Positions 1 to 8,682 of a stretch of 64,000 nucleotides of DNA are shown here, piece after piece. Each line of letters opens with the position of its first letter. Position 1 is the stretch's first letter. The DNA comes from Lytechinus variegatus (Eukaryota; Echinodermata; Echinoidea; Temnopleuroida; Toxopneustidae): the NCBI RefSeq assembly GCF_018143015.1, contig NC_054743.1, positions 24,427,934 to 24,491,933 of the forward strand, given 5' to 3'. Under the pieces are notes generated by a model, which saw only the letters and a list, made by a program, of their open reading frames with translations, did no database searches and was not told the DNA's origin. Both the position numbers and the translations under genes were made by a program.

Positions 1-118
1 AATCGAGAACATTCTGTGAAAATATTTGATCCGAATAAAGAAATATCTATTTTGTCACTGGTTCTTGAGTTCAGAATCCATCATGAGCTGACGGTTTGCT
101 TCGTCAGAGATGTTGCTT

Positions 119-215
119 ATACGTCTTCGTCAGGAGTTTATTACAAAACCCTTGACGAAGACGTAATATGAATCCTTGTCGAATATACTCCTGACGAAGA
201 CGGAAGACGTCGAAA
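119..215. repeat. Short inverted repeat next to exon 2 of gene 1
   Basis: The string CGTCTTCGTCAGGAGTTTA is followed about 55 bp later by its inverse, ACTCCTGACGAAGACG, with a second internal GACGAAGACG. The segment could form a hairpin. The same arrangement is at 8130-8215 beside exon 2 of gene 2, so it predates the duplication. Confidence 0.6.
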
Positions 216-360
216 ATTTTACTACAATAATTTCGTAATTTGAAACCCCCAAACCCCACACACATTAACTTTACTACTATCACTGAAGCCATTAAGCCAA
301 TACCATGAATACGTGAAACTGTCAACTGTAGGCTAGGATATTATTATGCTGCATACATAC

Positions 361-689
361 CTGTAGATATTGCCCCCATTTTGGATGTTTTCTAATCCAT
401 ACATCGCAGGTTTCACCGTAGGGACTCCATTCTGAAACAAGTTGGCAATGTGCAGGGATATCAAGGAGGAATATACCTCCTGGATTAAGACACTGGTAGA
501 TATTCTTTAAGACACTCTTCTTGTCAGAGCACCAATGAAGAGCTGTCAAACTCAGAATTTTATCGAACTTTTCCCGCCAGTCGGTAAGAAGAGGACCAAA
601 CGTCTGCGCGTCTTCTTCAAAGTATCGTATATTGTGCCCTGAGTTTTCAAATCTAGCGAACTCCACCAATCCGTGAGAGATATCTAGGC
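361..689 (-). CDS. Gene 1 exon 2 (329 nt)
   Basis: The acceptor on the minus strand is TTTTTTCAG before GCCTAGATATC; the donor is CTACAG followed by GTATGT. The exon starts with two bases that finish the glycine codon begun in exon 1 and ends in phase 0. It encodes the post-I acidic turn GLDIS, the EEDAQTF adenine-binding segment and the HWC and PGG motifs. About five of 109 residues differ from gene 2 exon 2. Confidence 0.88.
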
Positions 690-2271
690 CTGAAAAAATA
701 AATCATTTTAGAATCTCTATAAGGCACAAATATCGATAGCCTGGCAGGTACAGGGGGTTGAATGGTATGATTATATTTAGAGAGATTTCTGTAAGATTTT
801 ATTCTGTATTTTAATCCTTGTGATTATAAATCGTTAAAAATATATGACAGACCGATTCTTACTTTCCTTTTAAAATGATCATTTTAAATTTGTTTTGCAT
901 GGATTCCGATTCAATTATATTAATGATTTTGTATTATTCATTACTTTTGCATGATTGTTATGTATAATGAGGACATTTTGGGAACACTCATGCGGTCCTT
1001 CTGACCGGAGTGGGGGGGGGGGGGGAGGAGGGGCGGGATATAGCCACAATTAAACTACGTTATCTATGAAATGATTATTGATTTGTCCTATAGCTGTCTG
1101 ACCCCCTGGATGATTTGAACATTGGATACTACTGCCATGACTGCCTTCATTGGGTTGATCTCCGAAAGCAACGGAGGAAGAGATTCAGGAAGAAGAAGAA
1201 GATAATGGGGACAAGACTGGTCCAGGTGAGGAAATGGACCTGTGTTGTAAAGGTCAAGTCCACCTCAGAAAAATGTTGATTTGAATCAATAGAGAAAAAT
1301 CAGACAAGCACAATGCTGAAAATTTCATCAAAATCGGATGTAAAATAAGAAAGTTATGACATTTCAAAGTTTCGCTTATTTTCAACAAAATAGTTACATG
1401 AACGAGCCAGTTACATCCAAATGAGAGAGTCGATGATGTCACTCACTCACTATTTCTTTTGTTTTTTATTGTTTGAATTATACAATATTTCAACTTTTAC
1501 GAATTTGACGATTAGGACCTCCTTGCCTGAAGCACAAAATGTTAAAATAATGGAATTCCACGTGTTCAGGGGGAATGAAACTTCATTTCACATGACAATG
1601 ACGAGAAAATAAAAATATTTCATATTTCATATAATAAAATACAAAAGAAATAGTGAGTGAGTGATGTCATCAACTCTCTCATTTGGATGTAACTGGCTCG
1701 TTCATATAACTATTTTGTTGAAAATTAGCGAAACTTTAAAATGCCATAACTTTCTTATTTTACATCCGATTTTGATGAAATTTTCAGTGTTATGCTTGTT
1801 GATTTTTTCTCTTTTTATTCAAATCAAGTTTTTGTTGGGGTGGACTTGTCCTTTGATATATTCATTTTTAATTGAGTGAGCCTAGTTCGAGTAAAAAATA
1901 TCCTACTTTCAACAGCGATATTTTCACATTTTAGAGACTTTAAATCGTAATACAAGGTATGGTAGGAGATATGGCAGGGAATGATGCTTTGCTTAATAAC
2001 CCTCACAGAGCCGCGCCTAGCCCAAAAGAAAAAAAGCAACGCAAAACTTTCAATACCTCATAATGAAATGGCTTAATTTCTTACCAGTGACTGAGTTTAC
2101 AAGAGGAGACAACATTTTGCAAAGCCTTCCAGAACCACAGCCAACATCGAGTACGTCGTCGTTTTCATCGAAATCGATCCATTTCAAAGCTTCATCACGA
2201 AGTCGACTCTGTATACAAACGGAACTTATCAAATCATATTCCCGTGCTAGTTCTACTGTGTCAGCATTCAT
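361..2271 (-). CDS. Methyltransferase gene 1 (JHAMT-like), 5' part only: exon 1 2085-2271, exon 2 361-689
   Basis: First two coding exons of a class I SAM-dependent methyltransferase of the type usually annotated as juvenile hormone acid O-methyltransferase-like. Residues 40-49 are VLDVGCGSGR, the glycine-rich SAM loop (motif I). D65 in GLDIS is the expected post-I acidic residue, D89 in EEDAQTF the expected adenine contact, and LSLTALHWC (108-116) followed by NPGG (131-134) fits the later motifs. A cytosolic enzyme transferring methyl from SAM to a small carboxylate is expected from the family; the substrate cannot be read from the sequence. By comparison with gene 3, two more exons (136 and 176 nt) should lie left of position 1. 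No frame break is seen in the visible 171 codons. Residue 131 is N where the paralogues have K. Confidence 0.85.
1250..1856. mobile_element. Inverted-repeat DNA element in intron 1 of gene 1 (MITE-like)
   Basis: The left end AAAGGTCAAGTCCACC and the right end (inverse AAAGGACAAGTCCACC) start arms of about 190 bp that are reverse complements; the same pseudo-ORF appears on the minus strand at 1254-1442 and on the plus strand at 1661-1879. Copy B has no insert at the matching place (near 14889), so this arrived after the duplication or was lost from B. The flanks suggest a TA target. No transposase is present. A single arm of the same family is at 28500-28790, and a weaker match is near 33990-34110. 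Confidence 0.85.
2085..2271 (-). CDS. Gene 1 exon 1 (187 nt, start codon and SAM motif I)
   Basis: The ATG at 2271 (minus) has the context GCAAGATGAAT with A at -3, and all four paralogues share it. It encodes 62 residues plus one base, ends ACTG and is followed by a GTAAG donor. It carries VLDVGCGSGR. The conserved N-terminus VELAREYDLISSV is the family's substrate-side helix. Gene 1 differs from gene 2 at about four residues. Confidence 0.9.
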
Positions 2272-2379
2272 CTTGCCTTGCTTTGAATGTCCGAAATAAG
2301 TTGAAAAGATCAGTGCAGAAAATTGAGCAAAGCTTTAAATCATCTTTGCATTAAATACATATAGGCCTACTAGTACTGG

Positions 2380-2490
2380 CAGTGGCGGACCATGACCCGA
2401 GGAGACAAAGCATTGGAGGGTCACTTGCATTAAACTGAACAATGCTGTGCCCCTCTAATGCTTTGTCTCCTCCGGTCACGGTCCGCCACT
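2380..2490. mobile_element. Palindromic MITE upstream of gene 1
   Basis: It starts CAGTGGCGGACC and ends GGTCCGCCACT. Inside, GAGACAAAGCATT is matched by its inverse AATGCTTTGTCTC. The whole segment folds as one hairpin of about 110 bp. The duplicate copy is at 15399-15510. Confidence 0.8.
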
Positions 2491-2879
2491 CAGGGGCGGC
2501 TCCAGCTTTTTATAAAGGGAGGGGGGTTGGGGTGGTATGCGAGGGAGCGTAGCGACCGAGTCCAAGCGAGCCGAGCCTGTCCCCCTCGCTACTGTCCCCC
2601 CTCCCTGTTCTCCCCCTCCCTACTGTGGGAGGGGGACATCCCCCTCCCACAGTAGGGAAATTTTTTGAAAATCTGTGTGTGAACACGGCGTTTTCTTACA
2701 TCTAAAACATCACTATTTTTGGTATAGAGGTCGTTGCCAAATTAACCCCCATGAAAATCTGTAAAATTAAGTTTAAAAAAAGATAAGATTTAAAAAAAAT
2801 GGTCCCCGGATTTTTTTTGGGGGGTTGCAACCCCCACCCCCCTCTAGATGGTCCCCGCTTCTGGCCACTGCCTACTGGT
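2491..2879. mobile_element. 389-bp insertion present only in copy A
   Basis: Copy B reads TCCGCCACT directly into GCCTACTGG. Copy A has 389 bp between them, starting CAGGGGCGGCTCCAG and ending just before a second CCACT. The repeated CCACT looks like a target-site duplication. The insert is G/C-tract rich and codes for nothing recognisable. Confidence 0.75.
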
Positions 2880-3049
2880 CACTTGCCATCGCTATAATTC
2901 CAAAGGCCTTATTAAAAAAGATTAAGCCTTTGAACTCGCGTAGCAGGATGTCCAGACGTGGACATTCGAATGAGGAACATATTAAAGAAGGCCATGGATC
3001 GAAATTCACACGGTTTTCCTATTAGGATGCCACCGTGCCTGGCCGTCTG

Positions 3050-3570
3050 CTTTGTCTGTTTAGCCAATATTTCGGGTGGGGGGGGGGGGGGGGCGTGAAC
3101 AAATTATTTCTAGTATTAACTAGTTTTTTATGTGTGAAATATAATCCCCTAAACAAGTTTTTCGCGGGCTTCATGTACACATTTTGGCCCCTAAACAAGT
3201 TATCGACAAAATCCCCTAAACAAGTTTTGTTAAATATTCATCATGGGTACTTCATCCCCGCCATTGCAGTTAGGGTTAAAATACCTGCACAATCGTGAAA
3301 AACCCGAACACTTTTCAGAAACGTGGAGGAAAAAGTCCCGGGGACAAAGCTTAGAAGGAAAAAGCATACCCTAAACACGTATGGATAGTCTTTACAAAAA
3401 AAATCTTTGAAAAACCATAACCTAAATACGTTTGACCCCGCGATTGACAATTGGCCAGTCTTACAAAACCAGCTTTAAAAAAAAACCCAGGTGTTTTTTG
3501 TTATACCCTTAACAAGTGCACGCGCGGCCAACACCCCACCCCACCCGTGTTTTGGTCACGCATGTGTACA
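3050..3570. mobile_element. CTAAACAAG-rich inverted-end element, copy A
   Basis: It begins in a long G tract, contains repeated CCCCTAAACAAGT phrases, then ends with ACCCCACCC and TCACGCATGTGTACAG. The best-preserved member of the family (45298-45488 joined to 49818-50131) shows matching inverted ends built around ATTGCTGTACACATGCATG. The other copy here is at 15710-16215. No coding capacity is seen. Confidence 0.6.
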
Positions 3571-4014
3571 GTACGAGCACTTTTAGAAACGTACGTCGAC
3601 ATAGACGACTGATACTAGATGACGTCACCTTTTGGCCTGCCATATATGCCTCAGGTCCTCACACACGTCCACTATCAGAATCGAGAACCTCGCCACATTC
3701 ATTTTGCGGTTCTCCTAAATCACAGTCGACGTGCAGGTGACGTGACTGAGTGACGTCATTTCAACCGCTCAAGCTCAGCATAAAGATCAACCTTTCCCTT
3801 TCAAAACACAGTTTTCAGTGACTTTTCACACAGTTAATGTAGGTTGTACGACGCATTATATGTTTATCATATTTTAAATTGCTTTCTGATCTCCAAATAT
3901 ATATCGATATTATATCCTAACTCGCGTAAAAAGGAATCAAAGCAAGTGAAAGGGCATGTGTGCATATGTTGCACCCTCGCATCACCCGACCGGGTCGCCA
4001 GGCGATGGTACTCC

Positions 4015-4180
4015 AGGGAAGGGTTTCATCAATATTTTCATCCGACAAGTTGTCAGATCTGACATCTTTCCATGATTTTGATTGGCTGAGAGGCACCGTT
4101 CCTATGATAACTGTCGGATAAAATGGGACTTGTCGGATAAAACGTCCGACAAGTCCTTTCATGAAATGCCCCCCCCCCCG
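4015..4180. mobile_element. TCCGACAAG MITE, copy 1
   Basis: Family of about 160 bp with the ends GTTTCAT and ATGAAA and internal self-complementary phrases such as TCCGACAAGTCC, CTGTCGGATAAAA and GTTGTCAGATCTGACA. Other copies are at 16669-16830, 26374-26535 and 37288-37442. There is no ORF. Confidence 0.75.
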
Positions 4181-4267
4181 ATCTTCCGGGTCGGGCAGCG
4201 TGATGTCATGACCCACCGGTTATCGCACTGTTTCACTATGGAAGCAGGAGACCGTCAAAAACACGGA

Positions 4268-4398
4268 TATACGTCGTGTCGTAATTCAATTTACTACACG
4301 ACGTAAATAATTACGTCATGTAGCAATTCAAATTACTACACGACGTAAATAATTGCGTCGTGTACTAATTATTTACGTCGTGTAGTAATTTGAATTTC
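4268..4398. repeat. Cluster of palindromic TACACGACGTAAATAATTA units
   Basis: About three units alternate between TTACTACACGACGTAAATAA and its inverse. Copy B (16921-17080) has one additional unit, so the cluster changes length by whole palindromes. It lies about 90 bp 5' of the tRNA-like gene. Confidence 0.75.
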
Positions 4399-4489
4399 AC
4401 CCGACAAAGGAAATTATATAATTGGTATAGTGTCGAAAATCTGTCTATCTGACGGTCAATCGGATTGGGTTCGGCCTAGCCACTAACCC

Positions 4490-4561
4490 GTCTCTGTGGT
4501 CTAGTGGTTAAGGCACCGGCGTTCGAAGCTGGGGGCCCGGGTTCGATTCCCGGCAGAGACA
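4490..4561 (+). tRNA. tRNA-like gene, anticodon TCG (Arg by anticodon), copy A
   Basis: Complete cloverleaf of 72 nt. The acceptor stem GTCTCTG/CAGAGAC has seven pairs, the D stem GTCT/AGGC encloses AGTGGTTA, the anticodon stem CCGGC/GCTGG has loop GTTCGAA, and the T arm is CCGGG-TTCGATT-CCCGG. A73 is followed by TTTTTT, a pol III terminator. The A box TGGTCTAGTGG and B box GGTTCGATTCC are both canonical. The body resembles tRNA-Glu/Asp more than tRNA-Arg, and G32 and the D loop are not Arg-like, so it may be an anticodon-switched copy or a SINE head. Copy B is identical over the 72 nt. Confidence 0.75.
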
Positions 4562-4703
4562 TTTTTTCGGCATCACCAATTTTCCCAAAGGGTAGATAGC
4601 TCTGGGGAACCTTGATTTAAGCTACGCCTACCATTGTTCTCTTCATCCATTTCTTTACAATATTTAAATAAAAAAGAGTTGCTGTTGTACATGTATAACT
4701 TTA

Positions 4704-4719
4704 CACACACACACACACC

Positions 4720-4806
<87 letters not shown>

Positions 4807-4832
4807 TTTTATATATATATATTTTATATATT
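4704..4832. repeat. (CA)n-(TA)n compound microsatellite, copy A
   Basis: CACACA runs interrupted by CTCTCT pass into a long TATATA run. The homology between copies A and B stops here, so the microsatellite marks one breakpoint of the segmental duplication. Confidence 0.9.
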
Positions 4833-5516
4833 ACAAAATTCACAAATTACCTCGTTTAGCGAGATAATAGAGCCAACATAATTGGATTAACTCCCTTTTT
4901 ACTCATCGTCATACCCTTCTGGTGTCTGTTATCTCTGAGTCTTCGACGATCCACTTTTTATATACATCATTGTGATATTTCCACGTATTTTGGAAGTTTA
5001 TTGTGGCCTGTGGTGGCCTATAAATATGATCATTTCATATGGCACCCTTAAATCATGATCCTATTTTTGTTTTTCTTCTCATCTCACCTTTAACTAGTGA
5101 GCAAATAAGTTTTCACTGAACAAAACTCGATCATTATTAATTCCTATTTACTCCTTAAAAACATATTTCTTGTTCACATTCTTCTATAAGTTTACATTGT
5201 GATTTTATACCCTTATCTTCTTTATAAAATAACTAATGCATATCATTTTAAACGACTTACTGAAGAAAAAATTTCGAGGCTCGCTCATTTCGCTCATTCG
5301 CCGCAATTTCTCTTATAAATACACTCCGTGAATGACGATTTGATAATCATTCTTTCTTCCAGCTATGGAAAGCTTGCTCACTCTCTTCGCTCGCTCGCAT
5401 ATTGTGGATTATGAGTGAAACCCAGTAGTTTACATCACAACAAATCCGTTACAATATAGCCGTTGAATAAACAAACAAAAACCGCGATAATAGTCCTTCA
5501 AGTCAAAGATGGAAGT
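4833..5516. other. AT-rich stretch with no gene seen
   Basis: No ORF with family resemblance, no paralogue of exon 3 or exon 4, and no clear repeat structure. This is where the missing 3' exons of gene 2 might have been expected. Confidence 0.6.
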
Positions 5517-5790
5517 ATTATGTCAGGGCACTGAAAACGATTTTTTTTTATCGGGGTGCTGATGTGAATAAGACAAGTCAAAAAATAAATATTAAAAAGA
5601 AGTGCACTGAAAATATTATGGAAGGTCATTTTGCTCCTGAGAAATTTGACAAGCCCCCCCCCACACACTATAAGAAATCGAGATCATATTGGTTACATCT
5701 TTATCATTTTTTTCTCATCTTTCAGAATTACAGTGGTGCTGCGTGTATACATATTCTCCATAGGCAGCACGGACAGCAATTACATTTTTA
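5517..5790. mobile_element. Diverged relative of the GGGGTGCTG MITE
   Basis: TCAGGGCACTGAAAACGAT, then GGGGTGCTGATGTGAA and GAAGGTCATTTTG, matches the order of phrases in 7051-7264. The right part has GGTGCTGCGTG and GGCAGCACGGAC. The ends are less well kept than in the other copy. Confidence 0.5.
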
Positions 5791-5896
5791 TATATTTGTC
5801 TTTTTTTTAACTTTTTAACAAAATACCATGTATATCGTCAATATACATTACTTGATATTGCTCTGAAATGATACCAGTGTGCCTGAGACTTTTCCT

Positions 5897-6480
5897 GTGA
5901 CAAGAGATTAGCTAATCTCTTGTCCCCGGGGGCCACTTACATCGACGAGTGGATACCTTGCGCGACCAAAAAATCACGTAGAAGGGATGTCTTTTTTAAG
6001 ATAGGGCACGTTACGTACACAACGTGATAAGGGTGTCAAAAACACAAAAATAATGAAAAAAAGGGTATCTATATATTTCGCTAGGAAAGATACGTGTTAG
6101 GGTTAGATTTGCGAGGATGATAAAACACAATTAAAATGTTTCATTAAGGATGTCCTTTCTGCCCCAACACTACGTGTTTAGAGTCTTATTTGCGCGAGCT
6201 GTGGAAGGTGGTGCCATATATACTAAACCAAATGATGTGTAAAGCGAGGTGTAAAGGTAAAACTATCGCTGTACTTGTTTAGGGGTTCATTTTAGGGAAT
6301 ACTTGCCATGAGTATCGTTTTGTTTCCAATACGTGTTAAAGGTAGGGTTTCACACTCCAATACTTGTCAAGGGGTGCATTTTCAGAATATGGAAAATGCG
6401 TGTTTAGGGTGCTTTTTGAGACCCCATGGTCGCGCATGGTATCAAACCGTCAATGGAAGTGGCCCCCGGACTCTTGTCAC
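5897..6480. mobile_element. Inverted-end element with CCGGGGGCCACTT termini and a 26-bp palindrome at its left end
   Basis: The left end GTGACAAGAG...CCGGGGGCCACTTACAT and the right end (inverse GTGACAAGAGTCCGGGGGCC) are reverse complements, followed by GTGGATACC...GCGCGACCA inverted at the other side. The interior is made of short phrases such as TACGTGTT and TTTAGGG. The left end carries a perfect palindrome at 5899-5924 (half-site GACAAGAGATTAG) that the right end lacks. A relative is at 20798-21082. Confidence 0.7.
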
Positions 6481-6587
6481 ACCATACCGAATTGCTTCTT
6501 GGATTTTACATCAATGCCTTGCTCTATACCATGTCTGCTGCATATACTTCAAATTTTCAAGCTCTTCTGGGGTAGGGATCGTCCCTT

Positions 6588-6656
6588 GCATGGGTTGTGA
6601 CTCGTCAGGGGGGGGGGGCAGACTACCCCCTGCCCCCCGTAGGTACGCTAGTGGAC
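6588..6656. repeat. Dispersed repeat TTGCATGGGTTGTGACTCGT with G tract
   Basis: The phrase, a G tract, CAGTCTGCCCCC-like sequence and TAGGTACGCTAGTGG recur at 27775-27828. This looks like the end of a dispersed element. Confidence 0.5.
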
Positions 6657-7050
6657 TGCATGTAAGCTCAGACACCAATGATAATATAATATTTCGCTAT
6701 GAAATTTTGAATTTTGGGGGCATTGTACTGATGGTAATGTCTATAAAAAGTGGATTTTAACAGTTTTAACACTGATCTAGGACTTTCTTTAAAACGACTT
6801 TCTGTTCTTGATATTTTGAGTGTTGTCAATAATGAACATACGGCCACAACAAGAATTGCTGTTTAAAAAAAACACTTTCGTTAAACTACAACGCCAGTGT
6901 TTAAAGAGGATGATTACACCAATCATTGTACACGACAGCGTGTTCCACCAAAAATGTTAATGGCACTTTAATAAGGAAAATAGTGTGAAATTATTATATC
7001 CTATTGTATATAATATATTCAATCGTAAATTAGCATTTTTCATACAACTG
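6657..7050. other. No gene or clear element seen
   Basis: AT-rich sequence without a supportable ORF, hairpin or repeat. Confidence 0.5.
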
Positions 7051-7264
7051 GCAGGGCCCTGGGAACGATATTTGAATGGGGTGCTGATGTAATTTGACAA
7101 GCGAAAAAAAAACCTCACTAAATATGAAGGTCATTTTGGTCCCGATTAAGGGGGGGGGGGTATTTTGTGTTACATTTATCAATTACTCACATCTATTACA
7201 ATCCCAGGGGGTGCTGCCAATAGATAATAATACACCCAGCACCCCCAGGTAATTCCCAGGGCCA
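7051..7264. mobile_element. MITE with CAGGGCCCTGGGAA ends
   Basis: The left part CAGGGCCCTGGGAACG and the right part (inverse GGCCCTGGGAATTACC) are inverted, and both sides carry GGGGTGCTG or its inverse. About 210 bp, no ORF. A related copy is at 5517-5790. Confidence 0.65.
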
Positions 7265-7312
7265 TGTTTTATGACTATGTACACAGTAATATACCCCTGT
7301 ATATATAGCCCG

Positions 7313-7690
7313 TAATCCGAAAACGTAAACGGGTTCGTTAATCTGAACATTTGTGGTTATTGCGAAGGTTCGTTATTCCGAAGGTTCGATAATCCGAAAA
7401 CGAAATAAGGTTCAATGTTCCGAAGGTTCGTTAATCCGAAAACAAAATAAGGTTCGTTGTTCCGAAAGTTCGTTAATCCGAAAACGAAATAATGTTCGTT
7501 GTTCCGAAGGTTTGGACGTCCGAAAACGAAATAAGGTTAGTTAATCATTTAGTTTTCGGACTAACGAACCTTCGGAATTACGAACCTCATTTCTTTTTCA
7601 GATTAACAAACCTTCGGAAAAATACGAACCTTCGGAAAAACGAACCTTCGGAATATCCGAGCCTTCGGAATAACGAAGCTTCGGAATTAC
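7313..7690. repeat. TTCCGAAGGTTCG tandem/inverted repeat array
   Basis: Units of about 40 bp (GGTTCGTTATTCCGAAGG, TTAATCCGAAAACGAAATAA) run forward to about 7550 and then in inverse orientation (AACCTTCGGAAT), giving a foldback structure. A shorter array of the same type is at 57484-57660 beside exon 1 of gene 4. Local reading frames are artefacts of the repeat. Confidence 0.8.
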
Positions 7691-7699
7691 GAATGTATG

Positions 7700-8100
7700 C
7701 GGATAGATACACACCTTCTTTCTTACACCTGAAATTTTTCTCACTCGCCGCATTATCCAATAATCAAACCTTATGAACGACAATTTTGGTCACCATGTCT
7801 TACAACTACTGAAAATTTGCTCGCTTGCTTCGCTTTGCTTGTTAGTTCAGTAGATTATAACACAAGTTCAATAAAATAATAGCCATTGAAAAAAAATTGT
7901 GAGAGGGCTTTAACTGAAAGACAACTAGGATTTTGTACACGGTTATATACCCCCGTATACATAGCCCTAGCTAGGTGTGGGGATGTCCCCCGATTTGTTT
8001 AATTTTCAGGTCAATTTACGCCAGTGACCCGAACTAAGCCCCCCTAATTTATATACATGAAGTGTGCACGGGACACAACCACAACCCCCCCCCCCCCTCC
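7700..8100. other. No gene seen
   Basis: Spacer before duplication copy B begins. It has short C and G tracts and AT-rich sequence, and no trace of the expected exons 3 and 4 of gene 2. Confidence 0.5.
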
Positions 8101-8353
8101 CCACGGTTTACTTCGTCAGAGATGTTGCCTCTACGTCTTCGTCAGGAGTTTACTACAAACCCTTGGCGAAGACGTTGTCGAAGATGTAATAAACTCCTGA
8201 CGAAGACGCAAGACGTCGAAAATTTTAGTATTTTACTGCAATAATTACCTTATTTGGACCCCCCCCCTCAACCCCCCACACATTAACTTTACTTCTATTT
8301 AGCCAATACGGTGACACTGTCAACTGTGGGATATTATTATGCTGCATACATAC

Positions 8354-8682
8354 CTGTAGATATTGCCCCCATTTTGTATGTTTTCGAATCCATACATCGC
8401 AGGTTTCACCGTAGGGACTCCATTCTGAAACAAGTTGGCAATGTGCAGGGATATCAAGGAGGAATATACCTCCTGGTTTAAGACACTGATAGATATTCTT
8501 TAAGACACTCTTCTTGTCAGAGCACCAATGAAAAGCTGTCAGGCTCAGAATTTTATCGAACTTTTCTCGCCAGTCGGTAAGAAGAGGACCAAACGTCTGC
8601 GCGTCTTCTTCAAAGTATCGTATATTGTGCCCTGAGTTTTCAATACTCGCGAACTCCACCAATCCGTGAGAGATATCTAGGC
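8354..8682 (-). CDS. Gene 2 exon 2 (329 nt)
   Basis: Acceptor TTTCAG before GCCTAGATATC, donor CTACAG/GTATGT. Frame intact over 109 codons. Relative to gene 1 it has S for R, I for F, F for L (in LTAFHWC), K for N and T for P. F replacing L just before HW is unusual compared with the three paralogues. Confidence 0.88.

Larger units (their letters stand above)
89..4832. repeat. Segmental duplication, copy A (holds methyltransferase gene 1 exons 1-2 and a tRNA-like gene)
   Basis: This block matches 8101-17516 in the same orientation. Shared order: small hairpin repeat, exon 2, part of intron 1, exon 1, a palindromic MITE, a CTAAACAAG-rich repeat, a TCCGACAAG element, a palindromic TACACGACGTAA cluster, the tRNA-like gene, and a (CA)n(TA)n microsatellite where the match stops. 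Copy A alone has insertions at 1250-1856 and 2491-2879. Copy A has about 170 bp (901-1070) where copy B has about 5.8 kb (8897-14732). Matching parts differ by scattered substitutions and small indels, so the duplication is recent but not identical. Confidence 0.88.

Noticed and set aside
2063-2299. Plus-strand frame opposite exon 1 of gene 1 (and its equal at 15082-15318)
   Set aside because: Antisense shadow of a conserved exon; it is preserved only because the methyltransferase exon is.
3917-4216. 99-100 codon frame present in both duplication copies
   Set aside because: Runs through the TCCGACAAG MITE; conservation follows from the segmental duplication and there is no domain.
4573-4867. 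Frames rich in TH or IY repeats
   Set aside because: Direct translations of the CA/TA microsatellite.
7353-7544. Frame with repeated SEGSLIRKRNKV-like units
   Set aside because: Translation of the TTCCGAAGG repeat array, not a repeat protein.
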